A DNA stretch of 64,000 nt from Cornus controversa (GCA_026545225.1 CM048853.1:54889755-54953754), one strand, 5' to 3'; counted from the first letter of the stretch, positions 11,630 to 23,771 are shown. Numbers and translations: made by a program. Notes: generated by a model from the sequence alone, not told the origin.

Positions 11630-11990
11630 CCCATAATGTCAATGTCATTAACCTCATTAACCTCATGTCAATGTCAAGACACTCATTAACCTCCCACAAT
11701 GTCAATGTCAAGACACCAAGAGTCCCCTTATAACAGAAGTTGCAGACTTTCCAACATTCAACCTCCCACAATGTCCATAATAAGGCTAGACCCTCACGAA
11801 CAGTCCCATTATGACAGAAGTTATGAGCTCTTCAACACTTGTAACCATAATAAGGCTAAAACCCTCAGTGAGAGTCCCCTCATGACAGAAGTTACGGACT
11901 CTCCAACACTCATAAACCTCCCACAATGCCCATAATATGGCTGGAACCCTCACCGTGAGTTCTCTTATGACATAAGTTACGGGGCTCTCC
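11630..11990. repeat. Second 78-bp tandem repeat array
   Basis: Same unit as 4960-5280, with 'cctcccacaatg' and 'atgacagaagtta' recurring; one internal unit is shortened near 11845. It follows copy 2 as the first array follows copy 1, so it was part of the duplicated block. Confidence 0.75.
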
Positions 11991-12500
11991 TTGTTGATCA
12001 TTTAAAGATCCATTTTAGTTTTCATAGATTTTAAAAATTGTCTCAATTTTGTGATCAATAAAAGAAAATTCATAACTTTTGTCAAAACGAGAGCTCTATT
12101 TAAAACCTTAATAGGATAATATTTCACCTAACTCTCAAGATTTCGGTGAGCCATTGTTCAATTTCGGTGAAAATTCATGATTCTTCCAATTCGTCGACGC
12201 ATTTAGGGAATTCAAAGAGAATTCAAGTTCAACTGTGTCGCATTCATTTAGTGAAATAAGATCCACATTCACATTAAGCCATGCTCAATTTTGTGCCAAT
12301 TAAATAAATCGAGCATGAAATATAACAAGTTCTTAAAATCTCAATTACAAGCTTAAGAAATGAATAGAAGCTGGTTAGGATTTGCATGTTTTAAAAATCC
12401 TAAATAGTCCTAATAGACATGCTTTTAGAGAATGCCATATGTGGCAAGGCAAACATAATTTTTAACTTGACTTGGTGGGGTGTGCTTGGCCAAGGCAATA
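11991..12500. other. Intergenic, no gene recognised
   Basis: AT-rich sequence between the repeat array and the U2-like gene. I see no gene or element ends. Confidence 0.4.
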
Positions 12501-12625
12501 GTGCAACACCAAGTCGACACTCAAGGACCTCGGCAGCAAGCTACTGTAGTGGGCTCTTGTATCAGATATTAACTGATAAGAACAGATGCTACACTTTATC
12601 TTAGCCAAAAGGCCAAGAAAGGAAT
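12501..12625 (-). ncRNA. U2 snRNA-like gene, internally deleted (probable pseudogene)
   Basis: On the minus strand, from 12625, the sequence follows the 5' part of U2 snRNA for about 70 nt: the start attcctttcttggcc, then ttttggctaagat, then ctgttcttatcag and aatatctgata. It then jumps to a hairpin resembling the 3' part of U2 (cagtagcttgctg) and ends near gtgttgcac. Stem-loop IIa and the U-rich Sm site expected in between are missing, giving about 125 nt instead of about 196. The branch-point-pairing GUAGUA reads GUAGCA. Loss of the Sm site argues against a working spliceosomal RNA, but the promoter looks preserved. Confidence 0.78.
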
Positions 12626-12650
12626 GATTTTATTCAAAGCTCGGATTTTC

Positions 12651-12700
12651 TTTTATACTACACTGATAGCTAATATTTTTCTCCTTAGACGATGTGGAAT
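12651..12700 (-). promoter_or_regulatory. Plant snRNA promoter: USE plus TATA box
   Basis: Upstream of the U2-like start lie a TATA box (tataaaa, 12651-12657, about -30) and an upstream sequence element ATTCCACATCG (12690-12700, about -70), close to the plant consensus RTCCCACATCG. The centres are about 41 bp apart, four helical turns, the spacing known for RNA polymerase II snRNA genes in dicots. Confidence 0.75.
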
Positions 12701-13035
12701 CTATCTAGATACGAGCACAAGGAGGTAGGTGGCAGGGCTGGGAAGGAAGGGGGCCTATCATTTTACCTTCGCTCCAGATGAGATGATGATTAGTGAGTCA
12801 TGTTCAAATTGTGCAACTTAAAACATACCTCCAACAGCCTGTGAAGTGTGCCACTGAACCACAAGTGTTGTACTTTCCCTGTTTGATCTGCTCACTTGAA
12901 CAACGCTGGTTTTCCCCAACCAAACCAAACCTGCTTTGGTCACTAAACCTTTTAATTTATCAACCCATATTGATAGCCCATCTGTGCCCACAGCTCACTT
13001 CAAAATATTCAATAATAGTAAGAATATGTAAGAAC
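12701..13035. other. Intergenic, no gene recognised
   Basis: Sequence between the U2-like promoter and the SINE fragments. I see no supported gene or repeat. Confidence 0.35.
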
Positions 13036-13045
13036 AGACTATTTC

Positions 13046-13197
13046 AGTGGGTAAGGCTTGTCCACATTCACCTCTCCTAGACCCGCTCAAATAGGAGCCT
13101 TGTACAGGGGATATGGCCTTTTTTTTAAAGGCTTGTCCATATCCACCTCTCCTAGACTAGCTCAAACAGGAGCCTTGTGCACGGAATACGGCCTTTT
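13046..13197 (+). mobile_element. Two tandem 3' ends of an Au-like SINE
   Basis: Two neighbouring, about 75-bp related units (13049-13126 and about 13127-13197) each read 'aggcttgtcca', 'cacctctcctaga', 'aggagccttgt' and end in 'ggccttttt'. The layout resembles the 3' half of the plant Au SINE family (ggtaaggctgcgtac at the start, a run of T after the final ggcc-like stretch). No tRNA-like head is visible here. The family name is from memory. Confidence 0.5.
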
Positions 13198-13249
13198 TAA
13201 ATTATTTCACTGCATCCTGCATCAAATCCATAAAGATACCAAATAATGA

Positions 13250-14290
13250 ATTGCACTGACAAAGATTTTTTTGGGTTTGTTCAGTGAATTAAAATCTAGT
13301 CAACAAAAAAATTTTGGTCTGCAGACTGTGGATTCAAAAGTTGATTGCTTTCATTCAAAATAAGATGAAACAGACAGATTAAGGACGAAGAACATAGCTG
13401 CAAAGGAAATTCAAAATTTGATGCAGTTGATACGTTACGAAGTGCAGGAAAAAAATAACATTGCACAAAACAGTACCCAAAAGCCCTGCAAAAGAGGACA
13501 TGAAGTTGACAATAAAACCATGTTCAAGTATTATTCAGCACTGTGAATAATTAACAGGAATGATTCTAGGTCCTTCTAAACCTACAAACTGTTTGCTATT
13601 TATAATTATACAGAAAGCAAAAGTAGTTTATTTGATAGTGTGACCATTATTAAGTTTTGCTTCTATGAGTAGAAAGGTGCAATTCAAGCCATTGATTTCC
13701 TGAATAAATAAATAAATAAATAAAAAATCAGGTACTCTCTATCTGCCAAAAAAACATGATTTTTTTTGGAGTTAAATATACTGACCTCTCCTCAAGTTTG
13801 GTCTAATTACACACATGGATGCTATGTTTGTAAAATAATTACAATCATCTCCCTATGTTTGTAAAATAGTTGCACTCACCTCCCTTCAACGCATTGAAAT
13901 GATCATTATGCCCCCATTATTTGAAAATGATTGTTCCTTATCAATATAAAATGGAGGACATTTTAATCAATATTTGGACAAGAGGGAGGTGAGTGTATTT
14001 AACCCTTTTTTTTTTCTTATTCTACTGGTAAACAAGCACTAAACAGCTAAACAAGTAATACTAAACTGACTGCAAGCCACAGGTTGACACCAGTCCTAAT
14101 TAAATCCATTAGTATGAGTGCATGCTTCTGTATTTACAGCAGAAAGCAGTTATAATATTATTTAGATTTGTTGTACAAACCATAAATATCAGATGATAGA
14201 GTGAAAGTCACAGGCTAATTATTATGCATATTTAAGATATTTACATGAACATATATAAAGCCATAACTGCATCTGCATATTGTACTGAAT
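13250..14290. other. 3' flank of SDR copy 3, broken by insertions
   Basis: On the minus strand 13385-13530 and 14105-14290 match the sequence after SDR copies 1 and 2 (for example 'acagtacccaaaagccctgc' is the inverse of the stretch near 4640). The middle, about 13560-14100, is foreign and includes the MULE-type MITE. It holds no gene. Confidence 0.55.
13769..14005. mobile_element. Short MULE-type element (about 237 bp)
   Basis: Left end gagttaaatatactgacctc, right end read inward gggttaaatacactcacctc, an imperfect inverted repeat resembling the ends of the large MULE at 40270-46327. Both flanks are poly-T, so a 9-bp target duplication is possible but cannot be proved. No coding capacity. 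Confidence 0.65.
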
Positions 14291-14296
14291 CATGCT

Positions 14297-16442
14297 TCAC
14301 TCAAAAGACGAAACTTCATTACGAACAAAGAAGAGACCTGAAGGAGCTCTATCTGGCAGCAGTGCCAATCTCCCAGGGCATTTGGCACCTTCTTCAACGT
14401 TTAATTTGCCGGTATTAAAGTTTAAATCAGTTTTGACAAAGCCAGGACACACACAGTTGATGATGATATTGGGGTACATCTTGGCCACTATCCTCGTGTA
14501 GGCATTCATGGCTGCTTTAGAGACTGTATATGGAGACATAACAGCAGGCCTGGTTTTGGCTTGTTTGACACCCTCTTTGAAATCTTTTAGGAACCCATTC
14601 AAGACTTCATCAACTCTCTCTTCTGTAAGGCTTTTGGCATCACTGAGCACTCCTTTTGCCCATTCATTGGATATATTCTGAAACAACATACACAACACAG
14701 CTGCACTTCAAATCAAATTTGCTATAGCCAATATTGAACTTGACAACTCTCTCTTCTGTAAGGCTTTTGGCATCACTGAGCACTCCTTTTGCCCATTCAT
14801 TGGATATATTCTGAAACACATACACAACACAGCTGCACTTCAAATCAAATTTGCTATAGCCAATATTGAACTTGATAAAGTTGCTTAATTACCATAATGC
14901 AAAGATTGATTTCATGAAGGGTTAAATTTTTTTACCTTTAACTTCCCCATGGCAGAGGAAACATTCACAATTCTTGGTGAATCAGATAATTTGAGAAGGG
15001 GAAGAAGTGCTTCAATCATCCTTTTTGCACCTTAGTAATTTGTTTGCAGGATTCTTCTGCCAACTCATAAGTCTCCATCAATATTTCATCCCACCTGATC
15101 TGTGCTCCTTGCTGTGTCAGTCAAAAATTTCCTATTACCTATGGCTTTAAATTCACAATTCTACAATTGTAATAAAGTCATTTTTATAATCAAATACTAT
15201 CTTAGCAACAACTGAGCATTGCACAAACTCATGAAAAGTGGAAACCAAGTGCTTCAAAGTCGACCAAACAATCTGTGCTTGAAAAGAAGATTGTGTCTGT
15301 TTTCTATATAAGTGCATGACCTTCAAGCAAATTGCATATATAATAAAATTTGGTGTGTAGACTCACCTCACCACCACTAGCTTTTAGTGCATCACCGTCT
15401 ATTATGGCACCACCAATCCTGCATTGTTCACCTTTACAGATTTCCAACTTTTCTCAATATATATTTCACAAAATAAGAAAACAAAAGATTATGTGAAATA
15501 GACAAGTAATTAGATTCTCTTATTAATTTAAAGGCCGTGTATACCTCAGTAAGTGAAGGCAAAGTCACCTCAAAATCTTCAAGAGTCATGAGATAATGAG
15601 GAGAAACAAAATCACAATACATTATATGGCCTCGATCAGTTCTGTCAACATACTCAAATGTGTTTCAGTGATCTATATATATATATATATATATCAGGAA
15701 AGCCTTTTAAAAGGAAAGCCTTTTATATCTATTGAATGAATCAATAATAGAAGCAATTTAAGTATATCTTGCTGTTAAGAAAATTTTAGATTTAATCATG
15801 GAAAGTAAATAAATTAAACCAGCATAAAACAAGAAATAAAATTCAAAAAGAGCATGTGATTTTATTATCATTTCTAAATTCACAAAACTATAGAATGCTT
15901 AAATTTTTCTCCCATATTATCATTTAAAATAATAAAAATTGAGAGAACAATTTTTTATTATATAATTATATCAAACTGGTAAATTAAGCATGGGTATTTC
16001 AAAATTTGGGTTTAACAGAAGATGAACTAAGAAGTTATTAAATAAAATTAAAAATGGAATTTCATTAATCATACCAAGATATCAAGTTTTCCAAACTGTG
16101 TCTTGACAAAATCAGCAAGGGATTCAATACTAGAAGGGTCCGCCACATCAAGCTGATTGAAAAATCACATCTCTTGCTGTGAGCACTACCAATACTCCAT
16201 GAGAAGCCAACTGTCTACATATCTCCAATCCTATCCCTTTATTTGAACCAGTAACAACTGCATACCTACAATATAATATATACTTGGAAAAGTAATAATT
16301 AGTTGATATATATATATATATGTAGGTGTTGGAGATATATCTAGTTAGAGAGTGATATGTATGGCTAGTGTAAATGTCATGCAAGAACTTTGAAATAGTA
16401 CTACTACCTCTTTGTTGCAGTGCTGATCATTGGTTCTGCCAT
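14297..16442 (-). pseudogene. SDR copy 3, broken
   Basis: All five exons of the SDR structure are still present on the minus strand: about 16408-16442, 16075-16265, 15367-15431, 14936-15111 and 14297-14677. Exon 2 has lost about 60 bases after TARD and gained one; exon 3 lacks one base at the NNAG motif and about nine more; exon 4 lacks one base after 'gcagaagaat', which leads to a stop within a few codons. The last exon remains open and keeps YTVSK and the SFE end. The first part of exon 5, with some intron, is repeated at about 14740-14875. The gene cannot make a full enzyme. A truncated copia element lies directly upstream. Confidence 0.9.
14740..14875 (-). repeat. Tandem copy of exon-5 start within intron 4 of SDR copy 3
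   Basis: Repeats 14610-14742 nearly base for base, including the acceptor and about 70 bases of exon 5. The two differ by a few bases (for example aaacaacatac against aaacacatac). It offers a second, useless acceptor upstream of the true exon 5. Confidence 0.85.
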
Positions 16443-16534
16443 TGTTGATAATATGGGAGTTGCCAAAAGGAATTTTAGCTTCAGTATTGTTCAATCAATC
16501 TTGCTCTTTTAAATTGTTCAATCAATCTTGCTCT

Positions 16535-18935
16535 TTTTTGAGACTTGTCTAGTTTAAAGCATGTGGACCAGGTCATTTTTGAAGTGAGAAATGACAACAG
16601 ATTTTTCTTTCAAGGAGTAGATCCAATGCATCTTACTAAAATCATCAACAAGAAGTATAAAGTACCTACTGCCACTAATGCTTCTTGTTCATATTGGTCC
16701 ACACAGACCCATATGAATTAAGTCCAGTGGTTGGGAGGTGTTTATCTCCTTGGACTTGAAAAAAGTTTTAGTTTGCTTTCCTAATTGACTGGCCTTACAC
16801 AAGTGATCATCATTCATTTTTAACTCAGGCAAGCCTTAACAGCCTTATATTTGACAAGTTTTTGAATATTTTTGGAGTGCAAGTGACCTAGCCTTTTGTG
16901 CCATAGAGTGTCAGTGTCTGCCTTGGTGTAATTACATACAACATGAGTGTTATCTTCATAGAGTGTGTATACATTTCCTGGTGCCCTTGATGCTGAAAAG
17001 ATTAAGTTTCCAGATTGCTGGTTAAATACCTTGCAATCTCTTTTATCAAAGTGCACCAGATTGCCTGTATCACATAATTGACTAACACTTGGTAAATTAT
17101 GTTTTAGTCCCTCAACAAAGAACACATTTTCAATTCTTGGAATTTCTGGTGTTTTAAGAATTGTGCCTCTGCCTACAATCTTTCCTTTGTTATTGTCACC
17201 AAATATCACACTACCTCCATCATATTTCTCTATTTTCTCAAATTTGGACCTTCCGTCATGTGTTTTGAGCAACCACTATCTCCATACCATTTTGTGTTCA
17301 CATTGCGGGCCTTAAGTGTAGTGTAAACAAACATGCTAACAGAGTTAAGTTTCTTAGGAATCCAGACCATTTTTGTTTTTACAAAAGCTTTGTTTGTCTT
17401 AGTCAACATTGATGCAATGTGAGAATGTGCATCTGATTTTTTGATATATGTGGGCTTGACTTTTAAGTGACTGAGACATGCTTTAGCAATATCAGGACCT
17501 TTAATTTTGGGCGCATTATATGTATTAAACAAAAGCTCATACTTAGTTCTAGGTGTAACATCAATGAATGGATATGAGGCATACACATCACCACTACTAG
17601 ATTTAATGAAAACTGAGTGAGTCTTGAAAGGTATTACCTGAGTAGCAATTTCATCGTTAAATCCAATACTTGTCTTGCCAATTTGTTTAGAGGTTCTTTC
17701 CCAGATTTCCTCCATCTTTTTGGTCCTTTGTTCCAAAGCTATAGATAACTCCTCCCTGCATCTTTTGGTGCTCCATTGAGTATCTTCAAACCCCTTTTTG
17801 GACAGATAACAAACAACTAGTGAAAAATAGCACAATGTAGAGAGTTTAACCTTTATATGCTTGATTAGAAGATCCTTGGTCTTTGCAAGTTCTTGATTAA
17901 TCCTCTTCAGTTCCTTCTTCTATAGATTACATTTTTGCTGCCAGTCTTTCACATTCAAGAAACACTTATTCAATCTGATCTTCTTCTTCTGCATCCTCTT
18001 CTTTGATTTGAATTGAAGGAAGTTCATGGACAGCCATGAACAAGATGCATCCTCCCTTGAATCTTCATCATTTTCTTCATCTTCTGAGCTTGAGTCCCAA
18101 CCAGAGATGAAAGCCTTTTTCTTGTCTTTTCCTTTATATTTGAATGATCCTGGTTTTCTGTACTTCTGTTCCTTAGAGTTGCTTGAGCAATTTGCCACCA
18201 AATGGTCTGATTTTCCACAGCCAAAGCATTTTTGGCTTTGCTGTTGCTGACCATTCTTCCTGTATTTGAATCTTCTGAATTTTTTGGTCAAATAGGCAAT
18301 TTCATCCTCTGAAAGTTCAGAGTCATTATTTTCAGGATGTTCAACTTCTGCTTCCTTTGCCTTAAGAGCTGTTTCCCTTCTTGAAGTACCAGGGACACCA
18401 ATCCTCATTTCATATGCAGTCAAGGAGAACTGCAATTCATCAATGGTCATCTTTGACAGATCCTTATCTTCCAAAATGGTCACCTTGGATTGAACCTGTC
18501 TGTCAAGGATCTGAGAATCTTCTTGCACACTTCTAACTCATTCATGTCTTCTCCTAAGGCTCTTATGTCATTCACAAATTCATTAACCTTGAAGAGATAC
18601 TCAGCCACAGTTTCCCTTTCCTGCATTTTACAACTGTCATACTAAACTTTTAACAGCTGAACTTTGTTATCTTTGATGATCTTGTTTCCTTTATGTGCTG
18701 CCTGAAGTGAGTCCCAAATGTCCTTGGCCCTTTTACAATTCTTTACTCTGGTGAATTCCTGTTTCTTCAAGGCACAATACAAAACATGCCTAGCTTTGCC
18801 ATCAACTGATATTTCTACCTTATCAGATGCTGTGGGATTCTCTTGACTTGTAATAACAACTCCCTCAGTTGTTGCATGCCAAGCATCATAAAAGATAGAA
18901 AAAAAGCCTTCATTTTGATCCTCCAAGGATTAAAG
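16535..18935 (-). pseudogene. Copia-type retrotransposon gag-pol, truncated
   Basis: On the minus strand, in order: a gag region (about 18926-18500; VLYCALKKQEF, IWDSLQAAHKG), a CCHC zinc knuckle CFGCGKSDHLVANC (about 18190-18235), a protease-like DSGCSKHM (about 17255), a gag-pre-integrase motif WHKRLGHLH (about 16885) and the start of integrase (DLIHMGLCGP, about 16705). Several stops and frame changes interrupt it. It ends near 16535, before the reverse transcriptase, right against the leader of SDR copy 3. The element's 5' LTR is on the other side, at 19053. The missing 3' half means it cannot move by itself. Confidence 0.88.
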
Positions 18936-19052
18936 TTAGCTCCATCAAACTAAGGGGCCTTGTGAGTGTTACTGTTATCATCATCTATACTAGTATGGAT
19001 CTTTTCAACAGGTGAATAGACCTAAAAGCTAACCTGTGCTATGATACCAACT

Positions 19053-20686
19053 GAAGAACCCAAGAGGGGGTAAATTGGGTTCTAAGGCAACTTTGGTCTT
19101 TTCAAACGTTCGCAAACGAAAATATTCTCGTGGGAGCTAATAACTGGGTTTGTTGAAGTTGTTGAATGATTTGGAAGTCTTAACTGAACTTATAGGGACA
19201 ATGCAGAGAGGTTGAACAGCTCTAGAATAGGTGGTCGTATAATCAGTCGCAAATGTTTGATGCAAACCTTACTGAAACCCTAATTGCTAGAAACTGTTTG
19301 ATAAAATGCCACTGAGTAATCTGGAAGTTGAGAATGTGTAACAAATGCAAAATTGACGTCCAACAAGTCAAGGGTATATGATATCAACATTAAACAACAT
19401 GAGATACGTGAATTTATAGAGGTAAAACTCCAAATGGGAAAACATCCTCTTTAGCTATGAAACCAGGCAAACAGTCCACTAAGTATGCAGTTTTGAGGTT
19501 ACAGCAGTGATATCACACTCACAACACTCACCAAAACTCACATACAAGTCCCTCTTGCTAACCCCGTGTGCACAACCCCACTGCCTGCACAAGTGCACAC
19601 CAAACTCACAACAGATCGCTCAAAACTCCCCCTGTCCAAGAACCCCCATGGTTTGGACTCTCACCAACAAAAACAAAACAACATTCAAAAAATACGATAA
19701 TGAAATGCTCAAGAACTTATACTAAGATTTGGAAACAGATCTTGAGTCTTGGACAACAACTGGTGCATATAATAGTGGCTGGATGTTCAATATAAGGTCT
19801 GAGAGGTCAAATATGGTTGCAGCCTTGTATGCAATTAATGTATGGCATGGATAGATGAACATATATATATATATATAACATGCTCATAATCATTTCAGAC
19901 TCATATAATTAGATTAAGTTCAAGATTATGAGCAAGATGATTGTTTCTGACTCCAAATCATCATATAAACTCTCCAAAAATCCAGCTTTTTACTCACAAA
20001 GCTCACTAGAAATGGTGCCTTTTCTGAACCCAGCCTCTCTCTCCTATTTCTCTCACTAAAGCACACACTTTCATTCTGTTAATACAACAATATATAGAGA
20101 TAGATTCCTTCAGGTCAAACGGATAGAATTCTATCCATTCCCACAAAATAGGATTGTGGTCCCAACTGGCATCGTCTTCTAGCCAAATTTAAATCATCCA
20201 ATGATTGCAGCCTCTCTACAATGACAGCCTTGTCCTCAAATTCAAAAAGTTGTATCTAATGATTGAATGCAGCTCTTGAACAATATAGACATTCTCTGAG
20301 TTGTGAGATCATTCTAGAATTTGGACACTTGTCATCTTCACGTGCTCTTCACCTAATTCTACAAAATTACAGCAATGCCTTTGTGGGGCTGTTAGAGCAG
20401 ACTTGCCCTCACAAAGCTGTAAAACTGAGCTATAACATATATATGAATGGAATGTGCCCAGAAATTATAAAACGAAGCATTGGAGCATAATTATGCACAT
20501 TTAGAACTAAGACAAATACACAATTAAATGACAGAAATGCCCCTGATAATGCATGGTCAAATGATTGAAGCATATAAGCAGAAATGGCTATATTGGACCT
20601 ATGACATTCTTGCTAAATGAGGCATATACATATTTGGTGCATCCAAAGATAATATTTAAGGACAAATATACCCCTGCAACCTAACA
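19053..20686 (-). mobile_element. Probable long 5' LTR of the copia element
   Basis: At 19037-19052 lies 'gctatgataccaactg', the inverse of a primer-binding site like TGGTATCATAGC, next to a stretch starting 'tgaagaaccc'. Read on the minus strand the LTR would run from TGTTAGGTTGC (20686) to GGGTTCTTCA (19053), with TG and CA ends. The far border is inferred from these ends only; no second LTR is present to compare. Confidence 0.55.
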
Positions 20687-20786
20687 CCACATATGAAATT
20701 GCCAGAGAATACTTATAGACAGATGCTTAGGTATGACATTACGGAGAACATAGTTTTGACATTACAAAGAGCAAACCTAGTAAGGG

Positions 20787-21172
20787 CTTGAACTAACAAA
20801 TAAGAAAATAGTCTTGGCAATTAAAGTGTTGACGGATCAAGGCACTGTTCCAGGATTTTGTGCCTTGATCAATGAGCTCTTCAGCCCTTTGGAAGGGATG
20901 GTTATTCAATAGAGTAGAGACAATAACGTGAATCAAATCCGGGAGCCAGTTATTTTCCCAAATTCTAATAGAAGATCCATCCCCAACCACCCATGAGTAG
21001 GGATAACAAAATGTCTTGCCCCGTTTGAGACGATTTTGGGAGAGTCTAATGGTTTTGGAGCAATTATGGGAGTGAAGAGGAGAAAACCAAGCGGTTGCAG
21101 GGCAGGGAAGGGACGAGGATAGGCAACCCCGGCCTGGTTTTATTATATATTTACCATATTACCCTTATATAT

Positions 21173-21215
<43 letters not shown>

Positions 21216-22745
21216 CCATTTACTTGTTCAAATCTTATTGATAGTGCACATGTAAATTATCATGGACCTTATCGCATAAGAGTATATAGACTAAAAAAAT
21301 AATATAATTATAATTATAAAAGTACTTTCCTAAACCAGCCCCACCCCTCTCCCTGTCCCCGTCTTGCCCTGTCCTGTCCCGTTTAATAAACGGTTTTGGA
21401 TGGGAGATGGGTGGAGCTTTCCTAAATGGGGACAAGAATAGGATTGGTGTCCTGCCCCCGTTGCCATCCTTAACCATGAGATGCCTTTATGGAGAAGATC
21501 TTTAGGCACTCAAATGCTTCACCAACCCCACTAAGCATTTGCTAGTCATCAAGAGTCAAGAAAATTTGAATTTGGGAAATATTCATTCTTGAAATAGAAA
21601 AAAACAAGGATTGCTCTTTCATCTCTTGGCCTTTAGTCATTCTTCATCAAAATTTAATAAAGAGGGGTAGATTGAAATCTTTGATGTCTCAGATCCCCAA
21701 TCCATCTTTATTATTTGAATCACAGATGCTATCCCACTTAACCCAGTGAAAACCATTGCCTTCATCCTCCCCACTCCACTAAAAACAACCTAAATTTGCT
21801 CGTACCATCTTCGGTAAGAGAGGATCGAATTCTGAAACACTGAATGGAGTAAGTAGGAAGGGCAACAAGGATAGGCTTGAGCATGATTTCTCTTTCGACT
21901 TTGAAAAGAAATTCACCCTTCATAACTCTTGACTTTAAACGCAATCTTCTCCAATAATAACTTGAAGGACTCAGGCTTGGATCTTTGGAGAATAAATAGG
22001 AGACCGAGGTATTTGTTAGCCCAATTAAAATTCAGAATTTGCAGCATTCTACGCAATTGCCCTTTGCTTTATATTTTGACAATGATTTGGAAATATTAAC
22101 CTTTTGCCTGAAAGAGAGGGGTAGTGATAAAGAATGTCCATAAGATTAGAGATCTCATCACCTTGAGCTCTATAAAATAAAATAACGTCATCCGCAGAGA
22201 GCATATGACTCATTGGAGGAACACCCCTTCCAATTTTGACTCCATATATAAGACGATTCTCTCAACTCGCTTCAGCAACAGGCTAAGGTCTTCTGCTCTA
22301 ATGGAGTGAAAATGGTTCATTGTTAAGATGCTTAATTTTGGGAACCAGGACGATGTTGGTGTGGTTTATGCTTTGAAGCATATTCCTATAAGATAAGAAC
22401 GAATTGAAGCCAGTCACCAAATCTTGCTTTAGAACCTCCCAATTTTTCTGGAAGAAGATTGGAGTAAAGCCGTCCAAGCTTGGAGCCTTAAAAAGACCCG
22501 TGGAAGATCTCCGTTTCGTTCTTCATCAAGTCTCTTCATTTCATTTAACACCAAACTAGGGACAAAATGCCACAGGTCTCTATTAAAACCAAAAGATTCA
22601 AATGTGAAGAGATTTTTAACGTAATGCTCTCCTATTTAAAATCAAGCTATATCCCTCTATTGTCTTCAATCCCAAATATATCGTTCTTATGTCTCCTGAC
22701 ATAGGATTTCGATGAAAGAACGAGGTGTTCTTGTTATCTAAAACT
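20787..22745 (-). pseudogene. LINE (non-LTR retrotransposon) reverse transcriptase remains
   Basis: Read on the minus strand: TSFFHRN (about 22730), DGFTPIFFQKNW and NIVLVPKIK at the start of reverse transcriptase (about 22470-22330), LSADDVILFY in place of the usual YADD box (about 22195), LHKGISW, then VVGDGSSIRIWENNWLPD, a motif found after the reverse transcriptase of plant LINEs (about 20990-20935). Many stops and frame changes make it clearly dead. It is interrupted by a hAT-like element at 20998-21472. Confidence 0.85.
20998..21472. mobile_element. hAT-like non-autonomous element inside the LINE
   Basis: Ends tagggataacaaa and, inverted, taaggatggcaac. Flanked by 8-bp repeats CCCATGAG (20990-20997) and ACCATGAG (21473-21480), one mismatch. 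Removing it rejoins the LINE reading GISW with VVGDG, which supports the borders. The interior holds a (TA)n run at 21178-21213 and GC-rich ends with gtcccgt-like words. Confidence 0.8.
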
Positions 22746-23074
22746 ACATTGTTTAATTTGTTTATGTTGAAGCTTTTTCTTTTTGTGTGATTTTTGGCTT
22801 GTCCCGTTCCTATATCATCTTGTCATGCATCACTTAAAAAGAGAAAATTAATAATAATAATAATAACAAAAACACTGCCTACAGTGATGATGACAAGTGT
22901 CAATCCATTATAGATCATGACTGTTTTTCCTTGCTTTACCAGTGTCTTATAATTTCACTAAATTTAATCTAGATTTCACTACTCATAAAACATAAATTCA
23001 CCACCCTTAAATCTTAAAAAACTTAAAATATTTTTTGTTAATTTTTTGTCACCACCCATAAAACATACATTCAC

Positions 23075-23739
23075 TGTAATACCCCGTAAATTTTGAGAAT
23101 ATTTAAATTAGGTTTTAATTATTTAAATATTTTAGTTAATTTTGTCAATGCCTGCTTTAGTTATTTAACGTGGATGTTTGAATTGTTGCTAAGTGTTGAT
23201 TTATTTTAATTGTGTGTGAAATATTTGTTTTAAATGTAATTTTTCTTTTAAATAAAACTATATGGATTTTGGGACTGCATGTTCTTTTATTTTTAATTAT
23301 TATCAAGTTAGGCTATATATATTTATATATTATTATATATAGGTGGACTAAATATTTTATATTTATTAGTTTAATTATTTAGGAATTATTTTTAGTTTTC
23401 TATAAAGAAAATTAAATAAGAGAAAAGAAATTAGGGTTCAGTAGTTTCTACGCATAGAGGGTTTCTACGCACAGACAGGGAGAGAACGGTAGATGCTCGG
23501 AAAAGGGAGAGAATGTGATTTTGTTCAAAATCATAAGACAAGTTCAATCTCTTCACTTTCCCTTTAAATTTGTAAAAATAGATTAATTTTTGTGTTGCTT
23601 GAATATACGTATATACATGTATATCTTTGTATATAACTATGTATTAGTAAGAGATTTTTGTTTGATTAAACATGAGGAATATGTGGTCTCAGTACAGTTA
23701 TGGTGTAAATTCTTACATGTATATACATGTATATATGAG

Positions 23740-23771
<32 letters not shown>

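Noticed and set aside
12501..12625. Functional U2 snRNA
   Set aside because: Sm site and stem-loop IIa are missing, so called a probable pseudogene despite the promoter.
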